Shown here piece after piece: positions 9,058 to 17,682 of a stretch of 63,626 nt of DNA (position 1 is its first letter; each line of letters opens with the position of its first letter). The notes under the pieces were generated by a model. That model was not told the origin of the DNA. It did no database searches and saw nothing but the letters and a program-made list of their open reading frames with translations. A program made the translations under genes and the position numbers. This DNA is from Chloroflexota bacterium (GTDB lineage: Bacteria > Chloroflexota > Anaerolineae > UBA2200): positions 1 to 63,626 of the forward strand of contig JAUWJD010000017.1 in the NCBI GenBank assembly GCA_030607875.1, written 5' to 3'.

Positions 9058-9454
9058 TAGGCCTCCTTTCGAGCAGTGTCATCTTCGGTGCGGCACCGAT
9101 TGTCAGGCGAGCTCGCAATAGTGCCCACGCATTCTTGCCAGCCAAGGCCTTTGGGGCTTGCCAAACCTCAAAGGTCGGATAGGCGCGGCATCAACAGCCT
9201 CCAGTTGGCCTGCGACAGCGAGCGCTGGTGGATGGTGACCATCTTCTGGGACGTGGAGCAGCCAGTGAACCCGATTCCCGAGGAGCGTCTGGCCCAGGAA
9301 GGGCCCTCACGATCCTGCATCCCCCTTCGCTCCCCCAAGTTTGTCGGAGGGCATCGCATCCCTCTGTTGTGAGTACCTGCAGAGGGGTATGTGAGCGCTT
9401 CCAGACCACACGCTTCACAGCGCAGGCCTCAGGCTTTGAGAAGCCTTGGCGGTC
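9058..9454. other. Intergenic region with an imperfect hairpin
   Basis: Apart from the 9-bp-arm hairpin at 9148-9174, related to 5876-5904, I see no gene or RNA. A short plus-strand open frame at 9210-9370 has protein-like composition but matches nothing I recognise. Confidence 0.5.
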
Positions 9455-10750
9455 TCAGTCGGCGTGCACTTGTTGCTCGCCTTGATCGTCACTGGAGCGG
9501 CCTGATGGATGCCGCGTTTCGTCTGGAATCCAGTAGTCAGCGCCTACGCTCTTGAGTAGCCTCGTTTTCTCCCTAATTCCGGATGCCGCCTTGACCTTTC
9601 TTCTGATGTCTCTTCCCAGCTCTTTGTTCTCGAAGGTCCTCGAGTAGAAAGGAAAGCCGTGCCTAGCACATATGTTCTGCTGTCGAACGTTTCTTCGAAA
9701 CTGCTTGATCAACGCGTCGGTCCAGCCGGCCTTCTCGTGGATGTAGTAGTCTCTGGATGTCTGTTCCACTAGCCAGGGCTTGTAGTTGTCGTATAGTTGG
9801 TTCAGCGGTCTGTATCTGCAATCTGCGATCTGCACTCGCCAATCCCAGCACTTCACCCTCTTCATCTCCATCACTTCGAAAAATATGTCCCAGTTGTACA
9901 GAACGAAGACGTAGATGTCTCTCCGGTGATAGCCAGCGTTCGTCAACAGATCAATCTGCCGCTCTATCTTGGGATAGTCATCATACTTCCAATCCCATGC
10001 AATACGCGGATAACGAAAGCCTGCTCTCTTGATCATCAAGGCCAGGTGTGGCTGCTGCAGCAGAATCCTCCCATCAAACCCGGACTGGCTTTCGCACCAG
10101 GCTATCTTGCCTTGGCTTCTGAGTTCTATGAGTTCCTCCAGTATGTCTTCGGAAAATGGATTCATCAGGAAGTTGTTGTCATAGAAGACAAGCTTCCTAT
10201 ATCTGACCTTGCCCTTGATACTTCGCAGAGGTACGAACTCGGGCTCGATCTTCCAGGTTCCACAGAACGCACATTGCCTGGGGCAACCCCTCGAGGCGTG
10301 AAGGATCTGATAGTCAATCTGATGAGGATTGGCCCCATTTACCAGGTCATACGCTGGGAAGCACTCCTCAGCTTCTGGGATGATGCCCTGGTACACTTCA
10401 TCGCAGCCTGTGTATTCCTTCACTTCGTCCTTGGGCAACAGCGAAGCGTAGATCCCGCCCACGACAACCTTCGCGCCAGGAAACAGGCCCTTGTAGTGCT
10501 GAACCGTCTCTCTGACAAAACCCGCCCAATAGGTGAACAGCGAAGTTATCCATACTTCAGCAGGCCCAAAATCGACAATCCGGGCCAGATCCTCCAGATC
10601 CTGTGAGATGCCTCGTACGAGCTTCACATCGACTCCGTTCTTTCTCAAGTACGAGGCGATCTTTAGAAGGCCTGTGGGCAAGAAGTTCTTATGATTCCTG
10701 CTCTTCGCAGGAATCGGAAACCCCGGCTCAACCAGGAGTGTTCTCGTCAT
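9455..10750 (-). CDS. Radical SAM protein, B12-binding-type architecture, last gene of putative DNA-modification operon
   Basis: 431 residues starting at the ATG at 10750, giving MTRTLLVEPG, which begins the Rossmann-like N-terminal domain. The 4Fe-4S/SAM motif CPRQCAFC (C156, C160, C163) follows an HASRG segment, and a TIM-barrel-type domain follows. The N-terminal domain resembles cobalamin-binding domains but I see no DxHxxG cobalamin ligand. Further cysteines near the C-terminus could bind an auxiliary cluster. It overlaps the preceding gene by 23 bases. Radical SAM enzymes catalyse methylation, thiolation or other radical chemistry; the substrate here is unknown, and nucleic acid is a guess from context. 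Confidence 0.75.
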   Translation of the reverse strand: MTRTLLVEPGFPIPAKSRNHKNFLPTGLLKIASYLRKNGVDVKLVRGISQDLEDLARIVDFGPAEVWITSLFTYWAGFVRETVQHYKGLFPGAKVVVGGIYASLLPKDEVKEYTGCDEVYQGIIPEAEECFPAYDLVNGANPHQIDYQILHASRGCPRQCAFCGTWKIEPEFVPLRSIKGKVRYRKLVFYDNNFLMNPFSEDILEELIELRSQGKIAWCESQSGFDGRILLQQPHLALMIKRAGFRYPRIAWDWKYDDYPKIERQIDLLTNAGYHRRDIYVFVLYNWDIFFEVMEMKRVKCWDWRVQIADCRYRPLNQLYDNYKPWLVEQTSRDYYIHEKAGWTDALIKQFRRNVRQQNICARHGFPFYSRTFENKELGRDIRRKVKAASGIREKTRLLKSVGADYWIPDETRHPSGRSSDDQGEQQVHAD

Positions 10751-11174
10751 CGTCTGAATCCAAGTCCAACTCGCTGTACATGGTGAACAGGTCCTTTTCG
10801 AGATGTTTGGCAAGAGATCCAAACTCCGTGGAGTCTACCTGACCAACCAACAAGCGTATCCCTCCGTGAGCATACTCCTCTGCTATTCTGAATACCTCTG
10901 CTCTGTTGGGCAACAGGTCGACGGAGCCGCAGTCACACAATGCTACGGCATTCATCAGTGCCTCATCCTCCGGTCGCAAGTAGCTAGTTCGGAAGAAGCC
11001 GCCCGACTCTTTGTTCGTCAAAGCGCGCTTGGCTTTGCTCTTGAAACCAATTGCCATAGCGAGCAGGAACTGCTCCTTTCGCGTTGTACCCTCAAACAGA
11101 CTCTCGTTTTCAAGGCGTTCATACAAACCTCGATCACCCTTGTCTATGTGCAACCGGTCCGGGATGTCAGACAT
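10728..11174 (-). CDS. Small acidic protein, resembles DNA phosphorothioation-associated protein 4
   Basis: 148 residues starting MSDIPDRLHIDKGDRG, one base after the stop of the ATPase gene, so strongly coupled. The N-terminal part has a pattern like that of Dnd-associated protein 4, which accompanies dnd gene clusters: a basic 'RLHIDKGD' strand, then a helix with RKEQFLLAMAIGFKSKAKRAL. The C-terminus is very acidic (LDLDSDDDEN). The assignment is from recall of that family's appearance, not an alignment. No catalytic residues are recognisable. Confidence 0.5.
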   Translation of the reverse strand: MSDIPDRLHIDKGDRGLYERLENESLFEGTTRKEQFLLAMAIGFKSKAKRALTNKESGGFFRTSYLRPEDEALMNAVALCDCGSVDLLPNRAEVFRIAEEYAHGGIRLLVGQVDSTEFGSLAKHLEKDLFTMYSELDLDSDDDENTPG

Positions 11175-11175
11175 T

Positions 11176-13149
11176 CTATAGCACCTCCGCTGATGTCTCC
11201 GTCTCGTCCGAGGACAGACGGAGCGAGATCCTTGTGCTGGCCAGCTGGTCCAGCGAACCACTGATGTCATCGGAGTACTCGGCTGGAGTGAAGAGCAGGA
11301 CAATCTGTCTGTCCGCACTGACCTCTGACAGGACAGAAGCGAAGTTGACCCTGTGCACGTCCGACACTCTCGCCACAGGTGTGTCAATCAGAATCGGGGA
11401 ACTGAACCCCGAAACTCCGTGCAACGCAAGGGTGAACGACAAGGCCAGCAGCTCCCTTTCCGCCGCGCTCAGGGAACCCAGACACGGATATCCCATCGCA
11501 TGGGTGACATTGATATCATAGTCCTCCCCGATCTCGACACCCGAAAAGGTCCCCTTCTTCCACAGAAGCTCCAAGAAGGTGCTGCTCGTTTCATACTCCA
11601 ACCGTTCTCTGGTTTCCGCCAGAATGGTTTCTTTCGTCCTACGCGCCACTTTGGAAGCCTTCTCACAAAAATCCAGCTCTCGCCTCAATCTCATCACTTT
11701 CTCTTCTCTCTTGAGTTCCTTGTCCAGCTGCTCGTCAAAGATCCTGACCTTCTTCTCAAGGTCAGTCTTGTGCCTTTCGAGGCTTCCGAGTCGCCTCTGA
11801 ATCTGGGCACGAATGTGCTCAAACGTCTTTCGTTTCTGATGCCATTCCCTTATCGCGTCAACGTTGTAGCTTTCCAAGTTCCTGTCTATCTCTCCCAGCC
11901 TGCGCTCTATCCGCGCCAGGTCTGATTCATATCTGTCAATCTCTTTGGTCACACGTCCGATACTCTGCGCAAACTCCCGGATGCTGCCCTCGAACGTCCG
12001 AAGCGACGGCTCCATGAACATCAACTGCTGAGCAACGTCAGAAGACAATCTAATGTCATGAAGTAGTTCCTTCACGCGCTCCTCTGACTCGGGGCCGAGT
12101 TCTCGACCACAGATAGTACACCTTTTGCTCTTCAGGATCTTCTCCAGAAAAACTCTGTGAACCGGCGGTGGCACTTCTCGGTTTTGCCTTTTGACGGAGA
12201 TGATTCGCTTGGACTCTGCGATTGCGTCCCAGAGCGGCAGAATGGTGGCATAATGAACCAACAGCGCTTCCTTGTCCTTCACCTTGGCAGCCCGAAACCG
12301 CTCTACCTGCTCCCTTTGCTCTTTCAGATCGTCCCGTTCCTTCTGCAAGCTAGCGACATCCGGAACTGCCCGCAGGCGCTCCTCATACTCCTGGATCCGA
12401 CTTCGTGCAATAGCACCTTGCGTCTTGGATTCTTCTATCTCTTTCTCTGCTTCTGCCAGCTCACCCTCCGTTTTTTCCAGCAGCTGTCTCGCGACATCGA
12501 TCCTGGGATTCTGTTTTCCCGCGCTCTTTCTGAGATCCTTGACAACCGTCTCCAGTCTATTTTCCATGCGCTGTAGAAGATCAATCTGAGATATGCCATG
12601 AACTGCGTAGCGAATGTTTTGTGCAGTGGCTTCTCTGAAGTAGTTGTCGAGTCTTTCTCCATCAAAGAAGAAAAAGTCCCGAAGTCTCTTGGGCACGAAA
12701 CGCTCCACGCAAGATTCAGCTTCTTCGTCGCTGAGCAGCTTCGTGTTGCCCCTGTCGTCTAGAAGCCTGACCTCCAGGCTTTCAGGCTTGGCCAGTTGGG
12801 GAATCGCTGCGTCGCGATCTTTGTGTACCGTATACTCAGCCCTTCGCTTGAAGACTAGCTGTTTGCCATCGTCCGACGTGACCGAAAGCTCCACAAAAAC
12901 AACGCAACTGGAGCCGCTTTCGGTGTGCTCGATGCAGCTCAGGTTCAAGAGCGGCAATTGCTGCGAACTCCTGGACAAGTGGGGCTCATCGCCATACAGG
13001 CACCAGTTTATTGCGTTCAAGAGATTCGTCTTGCCCGTCCCGTTCCTGCCAATGATGACATGTAGATCGTGCTGACCCCGCTTGTCAAAAGAGAGTCGGA
13101 GATTCCTGAACTGCCGATAGTTCCTAATCCTTATCGTTTCTATTCTCAT
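11176..13149 (-). CDS. SMC/Rad50-like AAA ATPase (DndD-like)
   Basis: 657 residues. Walker A is GRNGTGKT (34-41) after an N-terminal RIRNYRQFRNLRLSF strand typical of RecF/SMC/DndD proteins. Long coiled coils flank a central zinc-hook-like CTIC (C344, C347), and the C-terminal half carries an ABC-type signature (LSAAERELLAL) and Walker B (SPILIDTP). DndD of phosphorothioation systems has this architecture. The start at 13149 (MRIETI) is preferred over 13164 because the family begins at that strand. It overlaps the upstream small gene by 26 bases. Confidence 0.8.
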   Translation of the reverse strand: MRIETIRIRNYRQFRNLRLSFDKRGQHDLHVIIGRNGTGKTNLLNAINWCLYGDEPHLSRSSQQLPLLNLSCIEHTESGSSCVVFVELSVTSDDGKQLVFKRRAEYTVHKDRDAAIPQLAKPESLEVRLLDDRGNTKLLSDEEAESCVERFVPKRLRDFFFFDGERLDNYFREATAQNIRYAVHGISQIDLLQRMENRLETVVKDLRKSAGKQNPRIDVARQLLEKTEGELAEAEKEIEESKTQGAIARSRIQEYEERLRAVPDVASLQKERDDLKEQREQVERFRAAKVKDKEALLVHYATILPLWDAIAESKRIISVKRQNREVPPPVHRVFLEKILKSKRCTICGRELGPESEERVKELLHDIRLSSDVAQQLMFMEPSLRTFEGSIREFAQSIGRVTKEIDRYESDLARIERRLGEIDRNLESYNVDAIREWHQKRKTFEHIRAQIQRRLGSLERHKTDLEKKVRIFDEQLDKELKREEKVMRLRRELDFCEKASKVARRTKETILAETRERLEYETSSTFLELLWKKGTFSGVEIGEDYDINVTHAMGYPCLGSLSAAERELLALSFTLALHGVSGFSSPILIDTPVARVSDVHRVNFASVLSEVSADRQIVLLFTPAEYSDDISGSLDQLASTRISLRLSSDETETSAEVL

Positions 13150-13327
13150 CCTGTCGCTCCCCAACTTCGCAGTGCTCAGCTATCATGCGCATGTAGAAGT
13201 CCTTCCACCAGCGGAGGCCCTCAGCCTCCCTGTAGAGCACGTCAAGTAGGAAGGCTCTCACCGCGTCATCATCAGCATTTGCCCCTATTTCATCCAGAAT
13301 TCGCGTGCTCATCCTGCCTTCCATCAT
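13124..13327 (-). CDS. Small protein linking helicase and ATPase genes (DNA-modification-associated)
   Basis: 67 residues (start MMEGRMSTRIL; an internal ATG at 13312 is possible). Its ATG overlaps the helicase stop as ATGA, and its 3' end overlaps the ATPase start, so it is a genuine operon member. It is helical, with Trp-Trp in RWWKDFYMRMI and a charged C-terminus. Small proteins in this position occur in clusters with a PLD-helicase and a DndD-like ATPase. No function can be read from the sequence. Confidence 0.65.
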   Translation of the reverse strand: MMEGRMSTRILDEIGANADDDAVRAFLLDVLYREAEGLRWWKDFYMRMIAEHCEVGERQDENRNDKD

Positions 13328-15456
13328 TGTTCCACTCCTATCGAACGTTCTTGTATGTCACAGACTAGACTGAACGCCTCAGCTCCATTTGAGGCAATAG
13401 TGGCTATCTCTTTGTATCTGCGAAGTTCGTTGCTGAAGATCCTGCGCTCAATGGCCCTCAACTCGGGCGGCAATCTGCCGAAGGAGGGTACTACGACTAT
13501 GTCATAGATTGTGGCCTCGCTCTTGCCAGGATACTGCCTGATGACCCTTCCAATACGCTGCACATACTCCCTGGGATTGCCCGAGCTGGCCATTAGAATG
13601 GCCGTTCTGGCCGGGGGTACGTCCACGCCTTCATCCAGGCACTTCATAGCAACCAGAACTTGATAGGTGCCGTCCGCAAAAGCCTTCAGAAGGAAATCCC
13701 TTTCGGAGAGGCCACGATACCTGGTCTCAGGAGTCGTCCCTTCATCCATGGTGAAGCGGTGAGCCACAATGCTGCTCTCGTTGAGCATCTGCATGACCTT
13801 GTCGATTTGTTGGTGAATGCAGTATATGAGCGTCCAACACACTGAAGGACCCAGATCGTCCAGGATACTGCTGAGAGCCGAGTACTTCTGCTGGGCATTC
13901 TTGACTATGTCTGCCCGCCTGAACAGCAGACGCTGCACGATTTCGTGGATCTCGGGCTTATCGCGCGCCCTGCTGTAACGAGCTCCGATTGCTTTGGTCT
14001 GTTCGACATACTCCTCCAGCTCCTCAGGAGTAAGACCGACAAAAACGGGAACATACCGGTAGGGCGTCAGGTACGTTCGGCCTGTGGCTGGATTGACAGA
14101 GGTCACAGCCTTTGCCAAGCCGAACTCATGAACCGTCTCACCAAAGTAATCGTATATTGTCTTTGTGCCAGCCTCATCGAACCACCTTCTTGGGGTAGCG
14201 CTTAGTCCGAGTCTCAGGTCATATTCGTTCAGAAGTCCTCTCTTACGCTTCTCAGAACCCAGACCGTGCACCTCATCGCCAATGAGGAACGCGCTTGCAT
14301 CACCCTTGTTGTCTCTCACGATCGTGATGAGAGCGTGCGAAGAGAGAGTATCATGTGTAGTTACCACCATCAATCTGGTCTTGTGCCCTATAGACACATC
14401 AATCAGCGATTCGGCCAAGTCATCCTTCCAAGAACGATTTGAACTGTCTGCAACGATCAGTTCGTCAAAAGCAGTACCGAATTTGCCAATTTCCCTCTGC
14501 CATTGGGATACCAGATGCTGATAGGGACATGAAATGACCGTTACAAGCTTGGTGTAGGACCGCATCGCTACGTCCAGGCAGCCCAATGCAGTGAACGTTT
14601 TTCCCGTCCCGGTGGCCATCTCAAGAATGCCTCTCATGCCGTCTGCAACCCACGAGTCGACGGCCTTACTCTGCTCAGGGAACAGTCGTACTGGCTTTCT
14701 CCTCCACTTCTTGTAGTGTCTCTCAAGGTCCACGACCGCGATGTCTGCCGGGGCGATCTCGATCAGTTTCTCTCTAACTGCACGGGGTATGTCAACAACG
14801 GTCACTCTCTGAGAGTCACTGTTCCAGAACTTCTCGAACTTGGAAACATCCGCCTCAACGTATTCCTGCTCTGCTGGCACCCAGCTGCGGAAAACTTTGA
14901 ATTCCTCGATGTTCTCCAACCATGCCGAAGCAGTCTCATTCACGGACCCGCTGAAAGTGAGCACGCTCCCTTCAGAGTCCTTTAGAATGCCAACCTTCTG
15001 GTGGAAGAGGCCACTTCGTTGGATGTCTTCGCCGCTGAGAGGGTAGCCTTCGTTGTCGTAGGCTATCGCTACTTTCAGGTGCAGTTTGTCGTTGGCCACC
15101 ATCCAGCCCAGCGCATACACGTGATCTCTAATGAACTGGTCTTCGAGTGTCTGCAATTCTTCGACCATCTTTCTTTCTATGTATGCTTCGGGTTGAGCGA
15201 AGGAATCCAGCATGGCCGCTAGGTCTTCTCGGCTCAGTCTGGGGGAAACGATCAGCCTCACGACGCCTCCATTCCCTATCAGACCAAGAATGCCTCTAGC
15301 TGCGATCGCCAGACTGGTCGATGAGAAGAATCCAGCCAGCCTGTCATATGCTATCGACACCTTCAGCACCGGGACATAGAAATCGTCTAGGATATCATCA
15401 GAGTCGGAGGAATAGGCTTTGCGGAGGTACAAGTCTCTCAGACTCATAGACGTCAC
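13324..15456 (-). CDS. Superfamily 2 DEAD/DEAH helicase with N-terminal phospholipase D-like nuclease domain
   Basis: 710 residues. The PLD domain (about 1-190) shows HQK (H152, K154) followed by GSVNET (from G170), the single HKD-like motif of PLD nucleases. The helicase core has Walker A ATGTGKT (281-287), a DEVH box (394-397) and motif VI QRIGRVIRQ near the C-terminus. PLD-helicase fusions are common restriction or defence effectors, including restriction proteins of phosphorothioation systems. It is the first gene of the minus-strand operon. Starts at 15456 and 15447 are both possible. Confidence 0.85.
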   Translation of the reverse strand: MTSMSLRDLYLRKAYSSDSDDILDDFYVPVLKVSIAYDRLAGFFSSTSLAIAARGILGLIGNGGVVRLIVSPRLSREDLAAMLDSFAQPEAYIERKMVEELQTLEDQFIRDHVYALGWMVANDKLHLKVAIAYDNEGYPLSGEDIQRSGLFHQKVGILKDSEGSVLTFSGSVNETASAWLENIEEFKVFRSWVPAEQEYVEADVSKFEKFWNSDSQRVTVVDIPRAVREKLIEIAPADIAVVDLERHYKKWRRKPVRLFPEQSKAVDSWVADGMRGILEMATGTGKTFTALGCLDVAMRSYTKLVTVISCPYQHLVSQWQREIGKFGTAFDELIVADSSNRSWKDDLAESLIDVSIGHKTRLMVVTTHDTLSSHALITIVRDNKGDASAFLIGDEVHGLGSEKRKRGLLNEYDLRLGLSATPRRWFDEAGTKTIYDYFGETVHEFGLAKAVTSVNPATGRTYLTPYRYVPVFVGLTPEELEEYVEQTKAIGARYSRARDKPEIHEIVQRLLFRRADIVKNAQQKYSALSSILDDLGPSVCWTLIYCIHQQIDKVMQMLNESSIVAHRFTMDEGTTPETRYRGLSERDFLLKAFADGTYQVLVAMKCLDEGVDVPPARTAILMASSGNPREYVQRIGRVIRQYPGKSEATIYDIVVVPSFGRLPPELRAIERRIFSNELRRYKEIATIASNGAEAFSLVCDIQERSIGVEQ

Positions 15457-15627
15457 CTTTCAGGGTCAGGGGAAAACCGCCAGATGCCAGTCTGTGCGGA
15501 ACTGCAATGCGTTGGCGCAGGACTTGCAGTAAATGAGCCATCATGTTGTCACACGGATCTTGCACTGTCCACTGCACCATGCCGTGCCCTGAACTTCGAA
15601 AGTAGCATGGCGATCTTGCACCATACC

Positions 15628-15657
15628 ATTATACATGATGTGGCTCACTTCCGCCAA
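15628..15657 (-). promoter_or_regulatory. Candidate promoter of the helicase/ATPase/radical SAM operon
   Basis: On the minus strand TTGGCG (15657-15652), an 18-bp spacer and a perfect TATAAT (15633-15628). The leader would be about 165 nt. Just downstream, the sequence gatcttgcac (plus-strand reading) occurs twice, at 15612-15621 and 15556-15565, each beside a tgcaccat-like motif: a possible repressor-binding direct repeat. Confidence 0.5.
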
Positions 15658-15779
15658 GCCTGCGTCGGCGCAAAGTGCAGAAGGTGAGCCCCATCTACAC
15701 AGGGACGCTCGCCAACTCTGCACGCAGGCGGGTAGACGTGCCCTCGCTGGGTCAGCGGACCACTTGTTTCTATCCGCAC

Positions 15780-16035
15780 CTCGTGACCTCTGGCACTGGC
15801 GCATGTGACCCCAAAGCGGGCATAATGCGCTGTAGAAACAGCCCTTCCACCTCAGGAGGTGCACGTGGCCAAGCCAGGAGTCCATCCAGCCGATACCAAG
15901 CGCGCGAGCATTCTCGCCACCGTCACCCGGGCCATCTTTGTGTTCTCGCTGCCCTCCGCCAGGTCCTGCACTCCTTGAGGTGCTGCCCATCTTCGGCCAG
16001 GAGGTCGGCGGCCGGCATCTGCGCCAGGCACCTCC
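15780..16035 (+). pseudogene. Decayed 5' end of an MFS efflux gene with its promoter (copy 1)
   Basis: The sequence from 15780 parallels the promoter, leader and first roughly 60 codons of the intact MFS gene at 42088. It shares the gtgacctctggcac block, a -10-like cataat, an aggaggtgcac ribosome site, then stretches matching the intact gene's QQAIFMVSLP and VLPIFGQEVG regions. Frameshifts and a truncation after about codon 60 leave no gene. From about 15917 it is colinear, without gaps, with 40245 onward. Confidence 0.75.
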
Positions 16036-16041
16036 GCCCGC

Positions 16042-16264
16042 TTGACTCTCCCCTTGCGGTAGGTCGTATAATGTGCTTGCTTCTGATCAGAGGCGACTCT
16101 GTGTTGTGGAGAGGGGAATGCTCAAGATGGGTGACTTTGCCAAGCTGGCGCGAGTCTCGGTCAAGACGCTGCGGCACTATGGCAAGCTCGGCCTGCTGAA
16201 GCCAGCCTGGGTGGACCGCTTCACAGGCTACCGCTACTACGCGCTGGAGCAGTTGCCCCGTCTG
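16042..16264 (+). pseudogene. Truncated MerR regulator with 19-bp-spacer promoter (copy 1)
   Basis: TTGACT (16042-16047), a 19-bp spacer and TATAAT (16067-16072) precede an ATG at 16118 and a MerR N-terminus (MLKMGDFAKLARVSVKTLRHYG) nearly identical to the intact gene at 40446. Similarity stops abruptly near 16264 (codon 49), after which the frame continues in unrelated sequence. It encodes the HTH but no wing, dimerisation helix or effector domain. Confidence 0.85.
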
Positions 16265-16337
16265 CTGCCATTGTTGCCACCTCTGCTGTGGCAAGCTAGC
16301 GTCCAGTCAACACTCGCCACAACGACAGGAGGATGTT

Positions 16338-16433
16338 GTGCGCCTCCGCGCGCGGCTGGCCGTCGTGATTGGCCTGGTTGTCCTGCTGGCCTTTACCGCC
16401 TGCCAGCCAGATGAATGCACAACGGCATTTTGA
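16338..16433 (+). pseudogene. Orphan lipoprotein signal peptide
   Basis: A GTG start after an acaggaggatgtt ribosome site encodes a basic N-terminus, a hydrophobic stretch and a lipobox-like FTAC, then stops after 31 residues. This is the start of a lipoprotein gene whose body has been lost. A similar orphan is at 40002. Confidence 0.5.
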
Positions 16434-16780
16434 AGAATCCTCATGTCCTCAAGGACGGTCAGGCCGGCCACTGGCAGTGGCGCGTTTGGTCACCCGCCCC
16501 GAAAACAGCGCTGGCTCAAGGCCACACCTCGCACAGCTCACAAGGTACAGTATCTTTGGCTCAGGGAATTGGGTCCGGAGAGCAGATGGGTGCAAAGCAG
16601 GGTATGTAGCATAGCCCCTTGCAGTTCGTCCCGCTTGACGGGGTGGGCGTCACGGACGGGGACCTCGTCGTAGCGAGGCGAACCGTCGCCTTCGGCCTTG
16701 TCTTCGCCAAGATCTTCGACGAGACATGCGGCAAGCCCCTATGCTACATCAGAGCACAGTGACACACTACCACTCACAAC
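16434..16780. other. Intergenic region, no gene recognised
   Basis: Several short open frames occur, but none has recognisable domains or a ribosome site. It probably holds debris of the lipoprotein gene whose 5' end is at 16338. Confidence 0.4.
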
Positions 16781-16786
16781 CCGACC

Positions 16787-16814
16787 TTGACCCCGGACAA
16801 GACTATGCTATAAT
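16787..16814 (+). promoter_or_regulatory. Promoter of the Liv-type operon
   Basis: TTGACC (16787-16792), a 16-bp spacer and TATAAT (16809-16814). The predicted start near 16821 gives an 80-nt leader before the ATG at 16900. Confidence 0.65.
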
Positions 16815-16899
16815 ACATCGGCAAGCATCGTTGAAATCCATACTCCTGTCAGGCGAATCGTCGATGTCGTACCGGTGTTGTACAAGCAAGGACGCGAAG

Positions 16900-17682
16900 A
16901 TGACAACCGACGGAATCCAACTCCGCGTTGACGACGTGTCTCTCAGCTTCGCTGGGATCAGCGCTTTGCTCTACGTGACCCTGGAGGCTCGCCAGGGCGA
17001 GATTCTGGCCATCATCGGCCCCAACGGCGCTGGCAAGACCTCGATGCTGAATTGTATAAACAACTTTTACCGACCAGACAAAGGTCGGATCATCTTCGAG
17101 GGTCACGACCTCACTCGTATGCCAGCGCATCGCATCGCCCAACTGGGCATCGCCCGCACATTTCAGAACATCGCCCTATACACCGGCCTGAGTACGCTGG
17201 ACAACTTGATGGCGGCACGCCACATTCACATGCGGGCCGGGTTTGTGCAAAGCCTGTTGTACTGGGGGCCAGCTCACCGTGAGGATGTTGCCCACCGCCA
17301 GGTCGTGGAAGAGATTATTGACTTTCTCGAGATAGAGCATATCCGCAAAGCCATCGTCGGAACTCTGCCCTATGGCTTGCGTAAGCGCGTCGAACTGGGC
17401 CGGGCGCTGGCGATGGAACCGCGCTTGTTGCTCCTCGACGAACCAATGACTGGCATGAATCAGGAAGAAAAGGAAGACATGGCCCGCTTTATTCTGGACA
17501 TCCACGAGCGTCATGGCAAGACCATCCTGTTGATCGAACATGACATGGGATTGGTCATGGACATCGCCGACCGGATAGTGGTGCTCGACTTTGGGCTGAA
17601 GATCGCTGAGGGGACACCAGGGGAAATCCGCCACAACGAAGCGGTAATCAGGGCCTATCTGGGGGAGGAAATGACGGAATGA
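16900..17682 (+). CDS. Branched-chain-type ABC transporter ATP-binding protein (LivG family)
   Basis: 260 residues from MTTDGIQLRVDD; in-frame upstream starts exist but add non-conserved residues. Walker A is GPNGAGKTS, the signature is degenerate (LPYGLRKRVELGRAL, typical of LivG), and Walker B is LLLLDEPMTGMN with an H-loop in LLIEHDMGLV. It is the first gene of a seven-gene operon with LivH, LivM, LivF, a binding protein and two CoA ligases. It overlaps the next gene by four bases. It would energise uptake of an amino acid or carboxylic acid. Confidence 0.88.
   Translation: MTTDGIQLRVDDVSLSFAGISALLYVTLEARQGEILAIIGPNGAGKTSMLNCINNFYRPDKGRIIFEGHDLTRMPAHRIAQLGIARTFQNIALYTGLSTLDNLMAARHIHMRAGFVQSLLYWGPAHREDVAHRQVVEEIIDFLEIEHIRKAIVGTLPYGLRKRVELGRALAMEPRLLLLDEPMTGMNQEEKEDMARFILDIHERHGKTILLIEHDMGLVMDIADRIVVLDFGLKIAEGTPGEIRHNEAVIRAYLGEEMTE

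Noticed and set aside
9797-10606. Long plus-strand open frame of 269 residues
   Set aside because: Antisense to the radical SAM gene, which has clear motifs on the minus strand.
16118-16414. Second functional MerR regulator
   Set aside because: Only about 49 codons match MerR; the frame then enters unrelated sequence, so it lacks wing and dimerisation helix.
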